From: Alphaproteobacteria bacterium
Lineage (GTDB): Bacteria; Pseudomonadota; Alphaproteobacteria; UBA9655
Direction of reading: 5' to 3'
Length of the DNA stretch: 34,517 nt
Assembly (NCBI GenBank): GCA_021731585.1
Contig: JAKFXB010000039.1
Location: 1 to 34,517, forward strand
Each line of letters begins with the position of its first letter. The stretch's first letter is position 1. The notes beneath the pieces are model-generated. The model was not told the origin of the DNA, made no database searches, and saw nothing but the letters and a program-made list of their open reading frames with translations. A program made the translations under genes and the position numbers. This document shows, piece by piece, positions 16,268 to 24,173 of the stretch.

Positions 16268-18414
16268 AACCCTCTCCATAAAAATCCAAGGAGTACAAGG
16301 AGGAAGAGAGCAAAGGGAAACCCCCACAAGAAAATTGTTTTTTGATTGAAGGGGGGACGGAAGAGAATATCATCGCCAAACTTTTTGCGTAGTTCTTCCC
16401 TTATTTCTTCGTCGGATTTTCCTTTTTTGAGTTCTTCACTAATAAATTCTTTTAAGGCTTTCGCCTCTGGCATTTCAGAGTCAGCAATGGATTGTCCCGC
16501 ACAGACGGGGCAGCGGACTTCCTTATAAAGGTCAGGCATGGCGTTCAAGTCGTGGGGCATCAATAGGAGCGTGAGGAGTATGATAAGAACTTCTTTTCTC
16601 CTCAAAAGCGATACAAGCGCCCCCGCCGCCATCAAAAAACCACCAATCCAAATCCAAGGAGCAAGAGGAATAAGGGAGGCCCGGAAGAGCCAGCGCTTCT
16701 CCCCCTGATAGGGACCCAAAATGACATAGAGGTCAGATAGCCCATTGGTTAAAATGGCTGTTTCACTGAGGAGTGAATTTTGGGGCTGATAAAGCCGCTT
16801 TTCAGGTGTCAAAATATTTTTCCCTGAAACGAGTGTTGCCTTTTCATAAAGATAGGTGGGCGTTTTACCTTCGGTCACATTCTGAAGGGTGAGAGTTTTG
16901 CTGCCGATAGTAAGGCTTTCATTCAGTCCAAGAATTTTCGCCTCATCAATCCGAAGACCGCTCCCCACACTAATGCCCAGGAGGGAAAGGGCCACACCGA
17001 TATGAGCAAGGGTGGGACCTAGGCGAAGACGACCTTTAAAAAAAGCTTCTAGGGATCCTGTCAAAATCCAAAGGGCTAATCCACATCCTAGAATTGTTCC
17101 CAAAGGAAGGGGATAATAAATGTAGAGTAGGAAAACTATTGCTCCCAGGCCCGCCGTCAGGGGAAGAATGAGAAGTTGGAAAAGAGATGTGCTGCCTTCC
17201 CTTATAAGGGCACCCATTGGTATCAAAAGAAGGGACGGAAGGAGAAGGGGAACCAATGTTTGGTTGAAATAAGGAGTCCCAACAGCAACGGTTTCATTCC
17301 AGAGACCTTCGCTTAAAAGAGGATAAAGCGTTCCAAAACAAAGGGTGATCAGGCCCACAAAGAGAAGAAGCGAGTTCAAGAAAAGGAGTCCTTGGCGTGA
17401 GAAAGGATGTAGTGAAGGATTTTTAAAGTGTGGGGAGCGCCACACCCACAGGAAAAGGGAAAAGCCCATAATTCCCCCGATAAGGTAAAGAATAAACATG
17501 CCTCGCTCTGGGCTTTGAGCAAAAGAGTGGACGGATGCAATCAAGCCCGAACGCACAAGGAAGGTCCCTAAAAGGCTGAATCCAAAGGTAAGAAGACTTA
17601 AGAGCAGACTCCACCGATAAAAGGCGTTAGTTCTTAAAACATGAAGAAGAGCTGTTCCTGCAAGCCAGGGCATGAGGGAGGCATTTTCCACAGGATCCCA
17701 AAACCACCAACCGCCCCAGCCCAATTCATAATAGGCCCACCAACTGCCAAGGGTGATGCCTATCGTAAGAGCTGCCCAGGCAAATAAGGCCCACGGACGC
17801 GTGAGGATAGCCCAGGCCGCACCCTCGCTCTTTCCCCAAAGGGCGGCAAGAGCCAGAGAGAAGGGGGCTGAAAATCCGACATACCCGAGGTAAAGAAAGG
17901 GCGGATGAATCATCAAGCTTTTATCTTGAAGAAGAGGATTTAAGGATTGGCCTTCTGGAAGAGGAAAGGGAAGAGGGGTGAAAGGATTTGACGTCATCAA
18001 CAAAAAGACAAGAAAACAAAAGATCAAAAGGCCTTGAAAGATGAGGGTGCGGGCCCGAAAAAATGGATCTCTGATTGAGAAGGCCAAGGAGACACCCATC
18101 AAAGATAAAATTAAAACGAAAAGAAGAAGAGAGCCTTCGTGATTGCCCCAACTCGCTCCGAGGCGATAGTACCAAGGAAGCCCCGTATGATCATTAAGAG
18201 CAACCGTAAGAAGAGAAAAATCACAAAACAAGAAGGCAAGCATTAAGGTAAAAAAAGCCGCTAGAACCAGGATGCCTTGCAGGTAGGCAGCCGTTTTCCC
18301 TAGGACAAGGTAACGCTTGTTTTCTCGCTGAACGCCCCAAAAAGAAGCCCCTATTTGTGCCGTTGAGAATCCTAAAGCCAGGGCTAGGAAAAGGTTCCCG
18401 ATCTCACCGATCAT
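16249..18414 (-). CDS. ccmF: CcmF-CcmH fusion, haem lyase of cytochrome c maturation
   Basis: The 721-residue protein joins two Ccm subunits in one frame. Residues 1 to about 605 are CcmF: many helices, the WWD haem-handling segment GWGGWWFWDPVENASLMPW near residue 233, a periplasmic domain, and a final helix (LAPWIWIGGFLMAAGALVSL). Residues about 610-721 are CcmH (CcmL/CycL type): a leader-like helix VLIILLTLLLMPHDLNA, the redox motif RCPVCAGQS with Cys635 and Cys638, an acidic helical domain, and a C-terminal anchor. In E. coli these are separate proteins with CcmG between them; no ccmG is present here. No start codon with a ribosome binding site is seen at the junction. The frame overlaps ccmE by 11 bases. 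Confidence 0.93.
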   Translation of the reverse strand: MIGEIGNLFLALALGFSTAQIGASFWGVQRENKRYLVLGKTAAYLQGILVLAAFFTLMLAFLFCDFSLLTVALNDHTGLPWYYRLGASWGNHEGSLLLFVLILSLMGVSLAFSIRDPFFRARTLIFQGLLIFCFLVFLLMTSNPFTPLPFPLPEGQSLNPLLQDKSLMIHPPFLYLGYVGFSAPFSLALAALWGKSEGAAWAILTRPWALFAWAALTIGITLGSWWAYYELGWGGWWFWDPVENASLMPWLAGTALLHVLRTNAFYRWSLLLSLLTFGFSLLGTFLVRSGLIASVHSFAQSPERGMFILYLIGGIMGFSLFLWVWRSPHFKNPSLHPFSRQGLLFLNSLLLFVGLITLCFGTLYPLLSEGLWNETVAVGTPYFNQTLVPLLLPSLLLIPMGALIREGSTSLFQLLILPLTAGLGAIVFLLYIYYPLPLGTILGCGLALWILTGSLEAFFKGRLRLGPTLAHIGVALSLLGISVGSGLRIDEAKILGLNESLTIGSKTLTLQNVTEGKTPTYLYEKATLVSGKNILTPEKRLYQPQNSLLSETAILTNGLSDLYVILGPYQGEKRWLFRASLIPLAPWIWIGGFLMAAGALVSLLRRKEVLIILLTLLLMPHDLNAMPDLYKEVRCPVCAGQSIADSEMPEAKALKEFISEELKKGKSDEEIREELRKKFGDDILFRPPFNQKTIFLWGFPFALFLLVLLGFLWRGFQSRAK

Positions 18415-18838
18415 CGCGCCATAACCCTGTTTCTTTCAACCTGTCAGCGACTTCTTTTGGCATATAATTTTCGTCGTGCTTGGCGAGTACAGTTTCGGCT
18501 TGGAATGTGCCGGGCTCAGAAAGATGGCCTTCCACAACCACCCCTTGTCCTTCCCGAAAGAGATCAGGTAAAAGGCCCGTGTAATTAACTTTTAAAACTG
18601 TTGCATGATCCGTAATATGAAAAGTAACCTTTTGGTCGTGTTGCCTTAAGGAGTTTTTTTCAACCAGCCCTCCTACCCGAAGGCGCTGTTCAGGGTGAAT
18701 TTTTTTCTGGCTTAAATCAGTGGGAGTGTAAAAGAAAACAAGATTGTCCCGAAAAGCAATTGAAACAAGAAAAATAGCAGTTCCAAGGCCCACAAGTCCT
18801 AGAAAAATGATGAGAAAGCGCTGATGCTTTGGTTTCAT
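18404..18838 (-). CDS. ccmE: Haem chaperone CcmE
   Basis: CcmE carries haem covalently in the periplasm from CcmC to the CcmF/H lyase. The 144-residue protein has one N-terminal anchor (FLIIFLGLVGLGTAIFLVSIAF), an OB-fold domain (QRLRVGGLV, VTFHITD, LPDLFREGQGVVVEG), and the haem-binding AKHDENYMP with His121 and Tyr125. All key residues are intact. The ATG overlaps the ccmD stop (ATGA) and the end overlaps ccmF by 11 bases. Confidence 0.96.
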   Translation of the reverse strand: MKPKHQRFLIIFLGLVGLGTAIFLVSIAFRDNLVFFYTPTDLSQKKIHPEQRLRVGGLVEKNSLRQHDQKVTFHITDHATVLKVNYTGLLPDLFREGQGVVVEGHLSEPGTFQAETVLAKHDENYMPKEVADRLKETGLWRDDR

Positions 18839-18942
18839 TTTTTTGAATTCCTATAACTCCACCATAAAAATGCACTTAGGCTGAAAAGGGTAAATCCATA
18901 GGTGCTGAGGATATAAAAAAGATAGGGTGTGTCCCAGTTCAT
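18835..18942 (-). CDS. ccmD: Haem exporter subunit CcmD, very short
   Basis: A 35-residue frame fills the gap between ccmC and ccmE. It begins MNWDTPYLFYILSTYG, continues with a hydrophobic segment FTLFSLSAFLWWSY, and ends RNSKK. This is the CcmD layout: a Trp/Tyr-containing start, one helix and a basic cytoplasmic tail. CcmD helps release holo-CcmE from the CcmABC complex. The ATG overlaps the ccmC stop by four bases (ATGA) and the TGA overlaps the ccmE ATG by four, so it is tightly coupled to both. It is about half the size of E. coli CcmD (69 residues). Confidence 0.88.
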   Translation of the reverse strand: MNWDTPYLFYILSTYGFTLFSLSAFLWWSYRNSKK

Positions 18943-19652
18943 GAGAGACCCTTCTGAACAAGAAGCTTGCGTTTGTTAAGCTCGGTATGGGCCCGTATGA
19001 TGAAGAGCACGAGAAAGTAAAAACCGTATGCTGCGGTCATAAGACCAAGGGGAAGAAGCATGCTGGGATGGATAGACGGGCCTCCAAATTTTGTTATACT
19101 AGCCGGTTGATGAAGAGTGTTCCACCAATCAACAGACCCCTTAATGATGGGAAGATTAATCACACCAATGAGGGCTAAAAGAGAGGCCGCCCTTATGCCT
19201 TGGGCAGAATGGGCATAGGCTTTATAAAGGGCCCAATAGCCTGCATAAAGAAAAAGAAGAACAAGGACGGAGGTGAGGCGTGCGTCCCACACCCAGTAAG
19301 TTCCCCACATGGGCTTTCCCCAGAGAGAGCCAGTGACAAGGCTAAGTCCTGTAAAAAGAGCGCCGATGGGAGCCACACTGATGGCCAAAATTTCCGCAAA
19401 CGGATGGCGCCAGACTAAAACAAAAAGACTGAAAACTGCCAAAGCACCGTAACAAAAAAGCGCCATCCAAGAGGCCGGTACATGAATGTACATGATGCGC
19501 ATGGCGTCTCCCTGTTGATAGTCAGGGGGTGAGGTGATAAGTGCGGAATAAAGGCCTGCTGCAAAGCAAAACATGCACAGTACAAGAGCAATAGGGAATA
19601 GAAAATTTGTGACCTTAAGAAAGTAACGGGGTCTGGCCAAAGTGAATTTCAT
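18939..19652 (-). CDS. ccmC: Haem-handling membrane protein CcmC
   Basis: CcmC binds haem at the periplasmic face and loads it on CcmE. From ATG 19652 (one base after the ccmB stop, with GGAG upstream) the protein has 237 residues and six helices. The WWD-type segment WGKPMWGTYWVWDARLTS covers about 111-128. Likely axial histidines are His58 in YIHVPASW and the His in NTLHQPASI. An in-frame TTG at 19670 would add six residues inside ccmB and is less likely. The gene is coupled to ccmD through ATGA. Confidence 0.95.
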   Translation of the reverse strand: MKFTLARPRYFLKVTNFLFPIALVLCMFCFAAGLYSALITSPPDYQQGDAMRIMYIHVPASWMALFCYGALAVFSLFVLVWRHPFAEILAISVAPIGALFTGLSLVTGSLWGKPMWGTYWVWDARLTSVLVLLFLYAGYWALYKAYAHSAQGIRAASLLALIGVINLPIIKGSVDWWNTLHQPASITKFGGPSIHPSMLLPLGLMTAAYGFYFLVLFIIRAHTELNKRKLLVQKGLS

Positions 19653-19653
19653 C

Positions 19654-20304
19654 TTAACGCTCCGCTGCAAAGGGAAGGGCCCAACTTCCTGCTGTTATGC
19701 TAAGGATCAAGAGGAAGAGAGAACTTCCCATAAGGAGGCAGAAAGAAGGAAAAGAATCAAGCCCTAATCGCGTTATTTCCATCACCGAAAGTCCAAAAAT
19801 AAGAAGGGGCAGGGCCAAAGGCAGAATGATAAGAGAGAGAAGAAGGCCGCCGCCTTGGGTGTTGAGGGTCAGGAGACTTCCCAAAATTCCCAGAGCACTC
19901 AAAGCAGGAAATCCAATAAGAAGGGTTAAAAGGAGTGCAAGTGTTTCTCCTGACGAAAGAGTGAAAAGAGGGGAGAAGATGAAACTCATCAAGGCCAAAG
20001 GAAGGCCGATGAAAATGTATTCAGCTGTGACTTTAGACAAAAGATAAGTTGAAGTCAGAGAAGGATGCAGCAGGATTTCATCCAAAAGGCCGCATTGTGC
20101 TTCCTTTTTTAAAAGAAGGGGGGTGGAGAAAAAAATGGTGAGAATGGCCAAAATCCAAATCAATCCCGGCGCGGTTTGCCTTAAAAGAGTTTCATTGGGT
20201 CCCATGGTCAAGGAGACGCAAAAAAGGGCGAGGGCGAAAAAAGCAAAGGTGGATAAAAGGCTTCCCTTGTGAAGATAAGCATTATAGAGCTCTCTCAAAA
20301 TCAT
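19654..20304 (-). CDS. ccmB: Haem exporter permease CcmB
   Basis: CcmB is the membrane partner of the CcmA ATPase, which drives release of holo-CcmE. The 216-residue protein has about six helices. Family text includes LLRQTAPGLIWILAILTIFFS, EAQCGLLDEILLHP and TAEYIFIGLPLALMSF, plus a Gly-rich loop LTLNTQGGGLLLSLIILPLALPLLIFG. It overlaps ccmA by four bases (ATGA). Length and helix pattern match the family. Confidence 0.94.
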   Translation of the reverse strand: MILRELYNAYLHKGSLLSTFAFFALALFCVSLTMGPNETLLRQTAPGLIWILAILTIFFSTPLLLKKEAQCGLLDEILLHPSLTSTYLLSKVTAEYIFIGLPLALMSFIFSPLFTLSSGETLALLLTLLIGFPALSALGILGSLLTLNTQGGGLLLSLIILPLALPLLIFGLSVMEITRLGLDSFPSFCLLMGSSLFLLILSITAGSWALPFAAER

Positions 20305-20876
20305 AAGAAAACCTCTCGAATTCCTGAGAGTTTTTCATGGCTTGCGAGTATAGCTAGACCTTCATTTTTTAGGTGATGGGCGAGAGCGTCCTCAAAAATT
20401 TTCCGCCCCTCGGCATCGAGATTAGTGTGGGGTTCATCCAGTATCCATAAGGGGCGCGCAAGCCAGTGGAGACGACTTAAGCTGAGGCGTTTTTGCTGTC
20501 CTTGGGAGAGGTGCGCAGTTTTTTGATTGTCAAATGATGCAACCCCCCAGATATGGAGTGCTTTCTCTATGGCCTTTTTTTCAACCCGATAGTGATAGTG
20601 CCATAGGTTGACTTGATCCTTTAAAAGGGCTTCCGGATGAAGCCCCAGCGAGTGGCCACTGTAAAGAAGGTTCTGCTGATAGGTAGAAAGCTGGATCCTT
20701 TGGCCTTCCCAAAATAAAACTCCCGGCGGAGGGGGAATGAGCCCTGCTACCATGCGGAGAAGGGTTGATTTTCCTGCTCCATTTGTCCCGCGAACCAATA
20801 GCATCTCTTGTTTTGAAAGGGAAAACGAGAGATCTGAAAAGAGAGGGGGGAATGAAATATTTCGCACATCCAGCAT
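20301..20876 (-). CDS. ccmA: Haem exporter ATP-binding protein CcmA
   Basis: CcmA is the ATPase of the CcmABCD complex. From ATG 20876 it has 191 residues: Walker A GTNGAGKST (30-38), signature LSQGQQKRLSLSRL, Walker B LWILDEPHTNLD, and an H-loop LAILASHE. An upstream TTG at 20912 would add 12 residues; the ATG has AAGG upstream and MLDVRNISF matches the family start. It is the first gene of the ccm operon and diverges from fbaB over a 140-base gap that must hold both promoters, though I cannot fix either. Confidence 0.94.
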   Translation of the reverse strand: MLDVRNISFPPLFSDLSFSLSKQEMLLVRGTNGAGKSTLLRMVAGLIPPPPGVLFWEGQRIQLSTYQQNLLYSGHSLGLHPEALLKDQVNLWHYHYRVEKKAIEKALHIWGVASFDNQKTAHLSQGQQKRLSLSRLHWLARPLWILDEPHTNLDAEGRKIFEDALAHHLKNEGLAILASHEKLSGIREVFL

Positions 20877-21016
20877 AAACTGAACCTTAAACGTGACGCC
20901 TTTGGAAGTCAACGGAGGGGGGCTTTAGGATACCTCCTCTTCTTTAAAATTTTTCCTCCGCAACGGATTGCAAAAATGGCGAAATTCCTTTAAGGATAAG
21001 GAATATCTTTAGAGCG

Positions 21017-21955
21017 ATGGATCCATTCATGAAAATATCTCAAAAAGTCAAAAAAATTCTCGCAAATTATGAAAGCGATTGTCCAGGAACCAAAGCTAAT
21101 CTTGCCCGTATCTTAATGCAGGGTCGTTTGGCAGGGACGGGAAAAATGATTATTCTTCCCGTGGACCAAGGATTTGAGCATGGACCGGGGCGCAGTTTTT
21201 CTATTAATCCTGAAGCTTATGATCCCCTCTATCATTATAAAATGGCGGTGGATGCGGATCTTTCAGCTTATGCAGCCCCTTTGGGGATGCTGGAAGCTGG
21301 GGCGGATAGCTTTGCTGGTGCTATTCCCACTATTTTGAAAATCAACAGCTCCATCAGTCTTTTGCCGAGTGGAGATGAGGCGGGTCAAGCAGTGACCGGA
21401 TCCGTTCAAGACGCCCTGCGTTTGGGATGTTCGGCCATTGGGTTTACCATTTATCCTGGATCCAATACCATCCTGGAGATGCTTGAAGAATTAAGAGAAC
21501 TTTCTGAGGAAGCCAAAGCGTGTGGGCTGGCTGTGGTTGTGTGGTCCTATGCCCGCGGCAATATGTCAAAGGAGGGAGAAACCGCCCTTGATACCATTGC
21601 CTATGGTGCTCATATAGCCGCTCTCATGGGGGCTCATATCATTAAGGTGAAGCTTCCCACTGACTACCTGGAAAATGCTGAAGCCAAGAAAGAATATATT
21701 GCCCATAAAGTTGAGCGGGACACTCTGAAAGCCCGAGTCCATCACGTGGTGCAATCCTGTTTTAACGGGCGCCGTCTTGTGGTGTTTTCAGGAGGAATTG
21801 CTAAGGATCTGAAGGGTGTGTTTGACGATGCTCGCGCCATTCGTGAGGGGGGAGGAAATGGATCCATTATTGGACGCAATGCTTTCCGCCGGCCTTATAA
21901 AGAGGCTATGGAAATGCTCGATACGCTTGTAAAAATTTATCAAGGGAAACTTTAA
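21017..21955 (+). CDS. fbaB: Class I fructose-bisphosphate aldolase (FbaB/DhnA type)
   Basis: This Schiff-base aldolase interconverts fructose-1,6-bisphosphate with glyceraldehyde-3-phosphate and dihydroxyacetone phosphate. The 312-residue TIM barrel shows MIILPVDQGFEHGPGRSF near residues 44-61, SAIGFTIYPGS, VVVWSYARG, the lysine strand AHIIKVKLPTDY (Lys210 or Lys212 as the Schiff-base candidate), and the phosphate-binding end VVFSGGIAK plus GNGSIIGRNAFRRP. It is archaeal/DhnA-like and not homologous to class II FbaA. ATG 21017 or ATG 21029 could be the start; AAGGATAAGGA lies 15-25 bases upstream. It leads an fbaB-efp-suhB unit, with efp 12 bases downstream. Confidence 0.94.
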   Translation: MDPFMKISQKVKKILANYESDCPGTKANLARILMQGRLAGTGKMIILPVDQGFEHGPGRSFSINPEAYDPLYHYKMAVDADLSAYAAPLGMLEAGADSFAGAIPTILKINSSISLLPSGDEAGQAVTGSVQDALRLGCSAIGFTIYPGSNTILEMLEELRELSEEAKACGLAVVVWSYARGNMSKEGETALDTIAYGAHIAALMGAHIIKVKLPTDYLENAEAKKEYIAHKVERDTLKARVHHVVQSCFNGRRLVVFSGGIAKDLKGVFDDARAIREGGGNGSIIGRNAFRRPYKEAMEMLDTLVKIYQGKL

Positions 21956-21967
21956 GGATTAATATTT

Positions 21968-22534
21968 ATGAAAATTAATGGAAATGCCATCCGGCCAGGA
22001 AATATCATCCAACACAACAACCGTTTGTGGGTTGCTGTCAAAACCCAACACACTCAACCCGGCAAGGGCGGGGCATATCTTCAAGTGGAATTAAAGGATA
22101 TCCGTGATGGCACAAAATTGAATGAACGGTTTCGCTCCAGTGAATCCGTTGAAAGGGTTCGCCTGGATGAGAAAGAGTACCAATATCTTTATGAAGAGGG
22201 GGATGCGGTGGCTCTTATGGATCAGGAAACCTTTGAGCAAATCCATCTTTCTAAAGACTTACTCGGTGACTCCCTCCCGTTCTTGAAAGACGGCATGATC
22301 ATTACTGTAGTGTCCTATGAGGGAGATACTGTGGGAGCCGAGTTACCCGAGACAGTTGTAATGGAAATTGTTGAAGCGGAGCCCGTTGTGAAAGGACAAA
22401 CGGCGTCCTCTTCCTATAAACCTGCCATTTTAGAAAATGGTGTTCGTATTATGGTTCCTCCTCATATTGGGGCAGGGACAAAAGTTGTTGTTAACACTGC
22501 TGACGGCTCCTATATGGAGCGGGCAAAGGAATAA
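21968..22534 (+). CDS. efp: Translation elongation factor P
   Basis: EF-P binds ribosomes stalled on polyproline and stimulates peptide-bond formation. The 188-residue protein has the three-barrel layout: KOW-like N-terminus [15 protein letters not shown], the loop [13 protein letters not shown] with Lys33 at the tip that is lysylated in some bacteria, [18 protein letters not shown], and C-terminal [22 protein letters not shown]. Lys33 suggests an EpmA/EpmB-type modification if any; those genes are not in this window. It sits 12 bases after fbaB and five before suhB. Confidence 0.97.
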   Translation: MKINGNAIRPGNIIQHNNRLWVAVKTQHTQPGKGGAYLQVELKDIRDGTKLNERFRSSESVERVRLDEKEYQYLYEEGDAVALMDQETFEQIHLSKDLLGDSLPFLKDGMIITVVSYEGDTVGAELPETVVMEIVEAEPVVKGQTASSSYKPAILENGVRIMVPPHIGAGTKVVVNTADGSYMERAKE

Positions 22535-22539
22535 ATTTC

Positions 22540-23361
22540 ATGGCACATCAATTGCGGCTCATGTCGCGCTCTCCGCATTTAAATGTTATGTGTAATGCGG
22601 CCTTTAAAGCCGCAAGAGACCTTGTTCGCGATTTTGGCGAAGTTGAACATCTTCAAGTTTCTCGAAAAGGTCCCGGTGACTTTGTTTCAACAGCGGATAA
22701 AAAAGCAGAGGATACCCTTTATAAAGAACTTAAAAAAGCGCGCCCTTCCTATGGGTTTCTTATGGAAGAAAGCGGGAAAAAAGAAGGTGATGAACATACC
22801 TGGATCATTGATCCTCTGGATGGGACCACTAATTTCCTTCACGGTATTCCCCATTTTGCTATCTCCATTGGCCTTCAAAAGGGGGATGAGGTGATTGCGG
22901 GTGTAGTTTATGACCCCATCAAGGATGAAATGTTTTATGCGGAAAAGGGCGGTGGTGCCTTTCTCAATGACAGGCGCCTGCGTGTGTCGGGTCGCCATCA
23001 TCTGTCGGAAGCTCTTTTTGCGACAGCCATTCCTTTTGCTTTGCACGATGCCAAAACTAGAGTTGAATTTCAAAAATCCATAGAAAACATTATGCCTTTG
23101 GTTGCAGGTGTGCGTCGTTTCGGAGTCGCCTCTCTGGACCTTGCCTATGTAGCTGCAGGACGGTTCGATGGCTACTGGGAGCGTCCGCTTAAACCTTGGG
23201 ATATGGCCGCTGGCATTGTGTTGGTGCGGGAAGCAGGCGGCTATACTTGTGATCTTCAAGGGGGCGATGATATCTTGGGGACAGGCTCGGTTTTGGTGGC
23301 CAACCAAGCGTTCTACCAACCTTTGAAGGACCTTCTATTGCCGGTGTATAATTTAGGATAA
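22540..23361 (+). CDS. suhB: Inositol monophosphatase family protein (SuhB-like)
   Basis: The 273-residue Mg-dependent sugar-phosphate phosphatase acts on myo-inositol-1-phosphate in vitro; in bacteria SuhB can also act with RNA polymerase and NusA in rRNA synthesis. Metal-binding motifs are intact: EES (about 77-79), DPLDGTTNFLHG (Asp91, Asp94) and KPWDMAAGIVLVREAGG near residue 220. ATG 22540 has AAGGA nine bases upstream. ATG 22561 (MSRSPHLNVM) resembles the family start more closely and is possible. It is the last gene of the fbaB-efp-suhB unit, with a stem-loop at 23376-23401 after it. Confidence 0.93.
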   Translation: MAHQLRLMSRSPHLNVMCNAAFKAARDLVRDFGEVEHLQVSRKGPGDFVSTADKKAEDTLYKELKKARPSYGFLMEESGKKEGDEHTWIIDPLDGTTNFLHGIPHFAISIGLQKGDEVIAGVVYDPIKDEMFYAEKGGGAFLNDRRLRVSGRHHLSEALFATAIPFALHDAKTRVEFQKSIENIMPLVAGVRRFGVASLDLAYVAAGRFDGYWERPLKPWDMAAGIVLVREAGGYTCDLQGGDDILGTGSVLVANQAFYQPLKDLLLPVYNLG

Positions 23362-23375
23362 GTCCTATAAAAAGG

Positions 23376-23401
23376 TGGAGAGGGTGACTGAACCCTCTCC
23401 A
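23376..23401 (+). terminator. Stem-loop after suhB, probable terminator
   Basis: A perfect ten-base stem TGGAGAGGGT / ACCCTCTCCA encloses the loop GACTGA. It starts 14 bases after the suhB stop. There is no immediate U-tract; the first T-run (ATTTTT) follows about 15 bases later, so it may work poorly alone or serve to protect the RNA 3' end. Confidence 0.5.
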
Positions 23402-23502
23402 ATGGAGGCCTTAGATTTTTGAGAACCACTAAACTCTTAAAACTCAATTTTGGGCCACTTGTAGGATAGTGCTAGGGAACTATTTTGTCTATAAAAAAAT
23501 TT

Positions 23503-23516
23503 AGTTTTTGAAAACT
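23503..23516. promoter_or_regulatory. Inverted repeat upstream of the XRE-family gene
   Basis: AGTTTT-TG-AAAACT is a perfect palindrome ending 30 bases before the ATG of the XRE/S24-like gene. GAAAACTGGTTTC overlaps it as a second, imperfect one. TTGAAA (23508-23513) lies in this site and could act as a -35 element. Such placement is typical of an operator bound by the gene's own product; that use is inferred. Confidence 0.35.
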
Positions 23517-23546
23517 GGTTTCATTTTTTGAATTATTGAGAGTCTT

Positions 23547-24167
23547 ATGAACAGAGCAAATCGTTTGAAGCAATGTAGAAGTATGCTTAAAAAGACGTTG
23601 AAGGAGCTAGGAGATGCTCATAAAATAAGTATTGGATCTCTTTCAAATTGGGAATCGGGTACCTCTCCCATCTCAGAAAAAAATGTTCATAAGATTATAA
23701 GTCTACTGGCTGCAGAAGGCCTTATTTGTACAAAGGATTGGCTCTTAGAGGGAAGAGGAGATACTCCCTATCTTTTGACACCTTCATCATCATTTGATGA
23801 AAGAAAAGATGAGCCTTTTGATATAACCAATCAATTCCTTATTTATAAGGAAATTGAATCTTTTAAAAAAGCTCATCCGGAGATGCTTTTAACCTTGATG
23901 CGCGACGAGACAATGTCTCCTTTTTTACGCATTGGAGATTATGTAGGAGGGCCCATAATCTCTCCGGAATTCTATCTCAAAGAACACGGGAATATTTGCA
24001 TTGTGGAAACGGAGAAAAATCAATTTTTGGTGCGTCAACTTTTCTTGCAAAAGGATCTTATCCTTTTGCTTTCGATGAATCAAAGCACAGAAAACCACTT
24101 GCTTCTTCTGGAGCATGAGCCTTTAAGCGTTGCTCCGGTTACTTTTATGAGGCGGTTTAGAGAGTAA
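23547..24167 (+). CDS. XRE/S24-like transcriptional regulator with degenerate protease dyad
   Basis: The 206-residue protein combines an N-terminal helix-turn-helix (about 6-60: LGDAHKISIGSLSNWESGTSPISEKNVHKI) with a LexA/CI-like C-terminal region. MRDETMSPFLRIGDYV (118-133) aligns with the GDSMxPxxxxGDxV segment, but Thr122 stands where the catalytic Ser should be. LVRQLFLQKDLILLLSMN (161-178) aligns with the VKRL segment, but Arg163 stands in place of the general-base Lys. It is therefore probably a repressor that cannot cleave itself. The middle region is longer than in CI. It converges, with a six-base gap, on the gene at 24174-24689, and an inverted repeat lies upstream. Targets are unknown. 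Confidence 0.75.
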   Translation: MNRANRLKQCRSMLKKTLKELGDAHKISIGSLSNWESGTSPISEKNVHKIISLLAAEGLICTKDWLLEGRGDTPYLLTPSSSFDERKDEPFDITNQFLIYKEIESFKKAHPEMLLTLMRDETMSPFLRIGDYVGGPIISPEFYLKEHGNICIVETEKNQFLVRQLFLQKDLILLLSMNQSTENHLLLLEHEPLSVAPVTFMRRFRE

Positions 24168-24173
24168 AAAATC

